A stretch of 64,000 bases of DNA, from positions 38,074 through 102,073 of the forward strand of contig KN887939.1 in NCBI GenBank assembly GCA_000934455.1, in the 5' to 3' direction. Position numbers and translations under genes: made by a program. Below the pieces are notes generated by a model. That model saw nothing but the letters and a program-made list of their open reading frames with translations. It was not told the DNA's origin and searched no databases. Every line of letters begins with the position of its first letter. Positions within the stretch are counted from its first letter, which is position 1. Of the stretch, positions 61,771 through 64,000 are shown piece by piece. The DNA comes from Apostichopus parvimensis (Eukaryota > Echinodermata > Holothuroidea > Aspidochirotida > Stichopodidae).

Positions 61771-62007
61771 GTGTGTTAATATTTGGAAAATATTTTCCTA
61801 GATATTTGAAAAGTCTGTTCTGGCACCACAATGCAAGGGATTACACATGAAAATGAGTTAATGTCCATTTGTCTACACAATACCCCACTGTATCGTCCCA
61901 CAGTGTATTATGATGTAAGGTGTTAAAGTATAACGTAGGAAAACCAAAACCACTATCAAAGGTTTTTGTTTTCTTTTGCAGGAAACTTAGAAAATATCAA
62001 GACAGCA

Positions 62008-64000
62008 ATGGACAAAAGAGGTACGTAGGGTTTCTGGATAAATACTATAATGCTGCATTTTGTCTTGGGTTGCAATGTTTTCTGTGTTATAATACTCATT
62101 AATCAAAGTATTCAAGAGATCTCTGGGATTACATTAATCTGACCATAGGTTAAAGAGTTCTTCCATCCAAAACTGGAAAATTTCATGGCCCACTTGCAAA
62201 CCTTTAAATGATGAAACAGTAGGTAAACTTTTAGTCTTGAAAAACAAGAATCTCTGTGTTAGTTTTGTTTCTATATAACTTTTCACCTTTAAAAAAAAAA
62301 ATTCAACTTTAAATGATGCTGAATTTCTAGACTTTTCCTTTAAGGCTGACTTGATGATGACAATGGCAACTCAGTGCTGGCGTAAATATTCAAGTTAATC
62401 CATTGGCTTATAAATTCTTCTAATTCTAAACAAACATGTTCTGTTAACTTCATATAAACAGCAGAGGAACCCTTTGATGATATTCTAAACCATTTGTCCT
62501 TGTCAAATTTGTAATGCAATGTTGACATGTTATTGAGGCCTTAAAAACCTTTTTTTGTACTGAGTTTTGTGCTGCATCTGAGGAGCTGACCTAATGATCT
62601 AGTGTACGTTAGACTTAGTAGTCCAGCCACTTTATTTAATTTTTTTTTTTTTTTATTTAAACTTTTAAAGCTTTCAGCCCAAAATATGCACAAAAAAACG
62701 TCCCTATCATTTTGCATGTGTTAATGTTTACAACATAACTTCTGTTAATGGGTGAAATAATTCATGAAAATGCTCATGTTTCCTCCTCCTTTTCACTGTT
62801 TAGGTATTAGCCATCATTGACAAGGCTAATGTATAGTAAAATTGTGCTTGAAAGAGTGGTTACCATTTGATTTTCAAACATTGCAACTTTGCTGTTTACC
62901 AGAGCAGCCATCTAAGGCACAGAATGTTAAGTAAAAAAACACACAAATTACAGCATACTACCATACCTTGTGTTTCCTTCAACAGTCAACAATCCAAATA
63001 AATTAATAAATAAATGATGTATCACCTGCCTCACTCTTCACCCCCCCCCACCCCCAAACCACTGGTATATCTGGTACCACCAGATAGTGGCATATGCAAA
63101 GGTGGGAAGGACATGACCCTTCTTCATCAGTCAGGGAAAAGCATTCAGTTGGGATAGGGCATAGATTTTTACATTCTGATGGGGAAGAAATAGACTACCT
63201 CTTGTGTTTTTATCTAATTATTTAATAATATGTCATTTATAATCTAAATATGCCTCAGAATATACCATTTGATGTCTAAACTTTAATTGTTTATACCTGT
63301 GGGAGGACCCCAGCCTACTGCTTGGAATTCCAAGATCACAATGACTCCTTTAACGAATCCTAGATCTGCCTCTGTCCTTTTCATACAGGTTCCATTATCT
63401 ACCAAATTCAGTTGAGGGATCTGAGTATTTACCAACCTTCTCACCCCCCCCCCCCCACCTCCTAACTTTGAGAACCTGTGTATATCACAGCCACCAAATT
63501 GTGTCAAATTATTAAGTCTGTGTGCATTTGTATAACATCTTATATAGCATTTTGTAATATGCAATACCAGATAATTTATACCTTGATCAAGCACCACAAG
63601 ACTTAATGAAAGTTAACACAAAATGTAATTAATGTACCCAAGATAATTGAGTATTAACTTTCAGACAAACAGAACCAATAACCCCTTATTACAGAATGGT
63701 TAAGAAAGAAAGCAAATAATTCATATCACCAGGATTACAAATTGTCTCTCCACAGTGAGCTTATTTGGAATTAATCTACTTCCAGTATTATTACAAGTTT
63801 CTTTTAAACATGAATATTCATTTTCAAATATACAAGCTGTAAGAGTTTTTAAAGGATGTTCCAATGCTCCCTCTTAAAGATGAAACTTTAGATTTGGCGT
63901 TCAACAAGAGTTATAACTTAAATTAACTCTCAGCATAAAATTATTTTGGAGGGTTTAGTAAAACTTTTATTTACCATAATTGCAGATATTTTTGGTTATC
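62008..64000 (+). CDS. Start-codon exon of second coiled-coil gene copy, partial
   Basis: The exon 61982-62020 has the same length (39 nt) as 42769-42807, with the same ATG context (AGCAATGGAC), the same four codons plus G (MDKR-G), the same donor GTACGT and a polypyrimidine tract plus CAG acceptor before it. The next coding exon would begin about 20 bp past the right edge, judging from copy A (acceptor at 44830 aligned to about 64020). Whether the second copy is intact cannot be told here. Confidence 0.65.

Larger units (their letters stand above)
56110..64000 (+). repeat. Segmental tandem duplication, copy B (continues past the edge)
   Basis: This is homologous to 35526-44811 from its first base to the end of the window, in the same orientation. 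It lacks the four copy-A insertions listed separately. It has its own 53-bp tandem duplication (60847-60899 and 60900-60952; unit begins ATACTATGACTT). Confidence 0.93.

Noticed and set aside
1-64000. CRISPR arrays, rRNA operons, intact tRNAs, bacterial-type operons
   Set aside because: None were seen. Direct repeats present are microsatellites, minisatellites, mobile elements and the segmental duplication, and the only tRNA-like sequence is the SINE head.

Overview
The window is animal nuclear DNA, AT-rich and full of introns. The genes have GT-AG exons, clear deuterostome orthologues and many degenerate mobile elements. A Ty3/gypsy fossil with integrase upstream of reverse transcriptase, the dense palindrome TAGGCCTA and the style of the hAT/MITE termini suggest an echinoderm, perhaps a sea cucumber. 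That assignment is inference; no species was identified.

Layout. (1) 1-7228, minus strand: six internal coding exons of WDR61/SKIC8, a WD40 protein of the SKI and PAF1 complexes. The 3' end lies off the left edge and the first exon was not found. A 1.39-kb hAT-type element with an 8-bp target duplication sits in its 5'-most visible intron and contains a tRNA-derived SINE. (2) 7.2-11.7 kb: intergenic, with a decayed retroelement at about 10 kb. (3) 11691-19653, plus strand: a complete nine-exon VPS37A (ESCRT-I), 419 codons, every splice phase closing. (4) 20.7-24.9 kb: no gene recognised. (5) 24.9-34.7 kb: a graveyard of LTR retrotransposons (three related LTRs, a gag-only element, gypsy and BEL-like fragments), a nested hAT element, a LINE tail and an 85-base assembly gap. 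(6) 35526 to the right edge: a tandem segmental duplication with a 20,584-bp unit. The first copy (35526-56109) holds a whole gene for a roughly 2,343-residue acidic, repeat-bearing coiled-coil protein that I do not recognise. The second copy starts at 56110, about 650 bp after that gene's stop, and repeats the promoter, the untranslated exon and the start-codon exon. The window ends about 20 bp before the second copy's giant exon.

The two duplicates align closely, so each acts as the empty-site control for insertions in the other. Copy A alone carries a 148-bp Penelope-like piece with a hammerhead-ribozyme-like core, a 177-bp hairpin MITE, a compound inverted-repeat insertion of about 486 bp and an insertion of about 780 bp. 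Copy B alone carries a 53-bp tandem duplication.

The two recognised genes are housekeeping genes (mRNA surveillance/transcription and endosomal sorting) arranged head to head. Nothing shows a functional link between them or with the duplicated coiled-coil gene. The best candidate for something undescribed is that tandemly duplicated gene.
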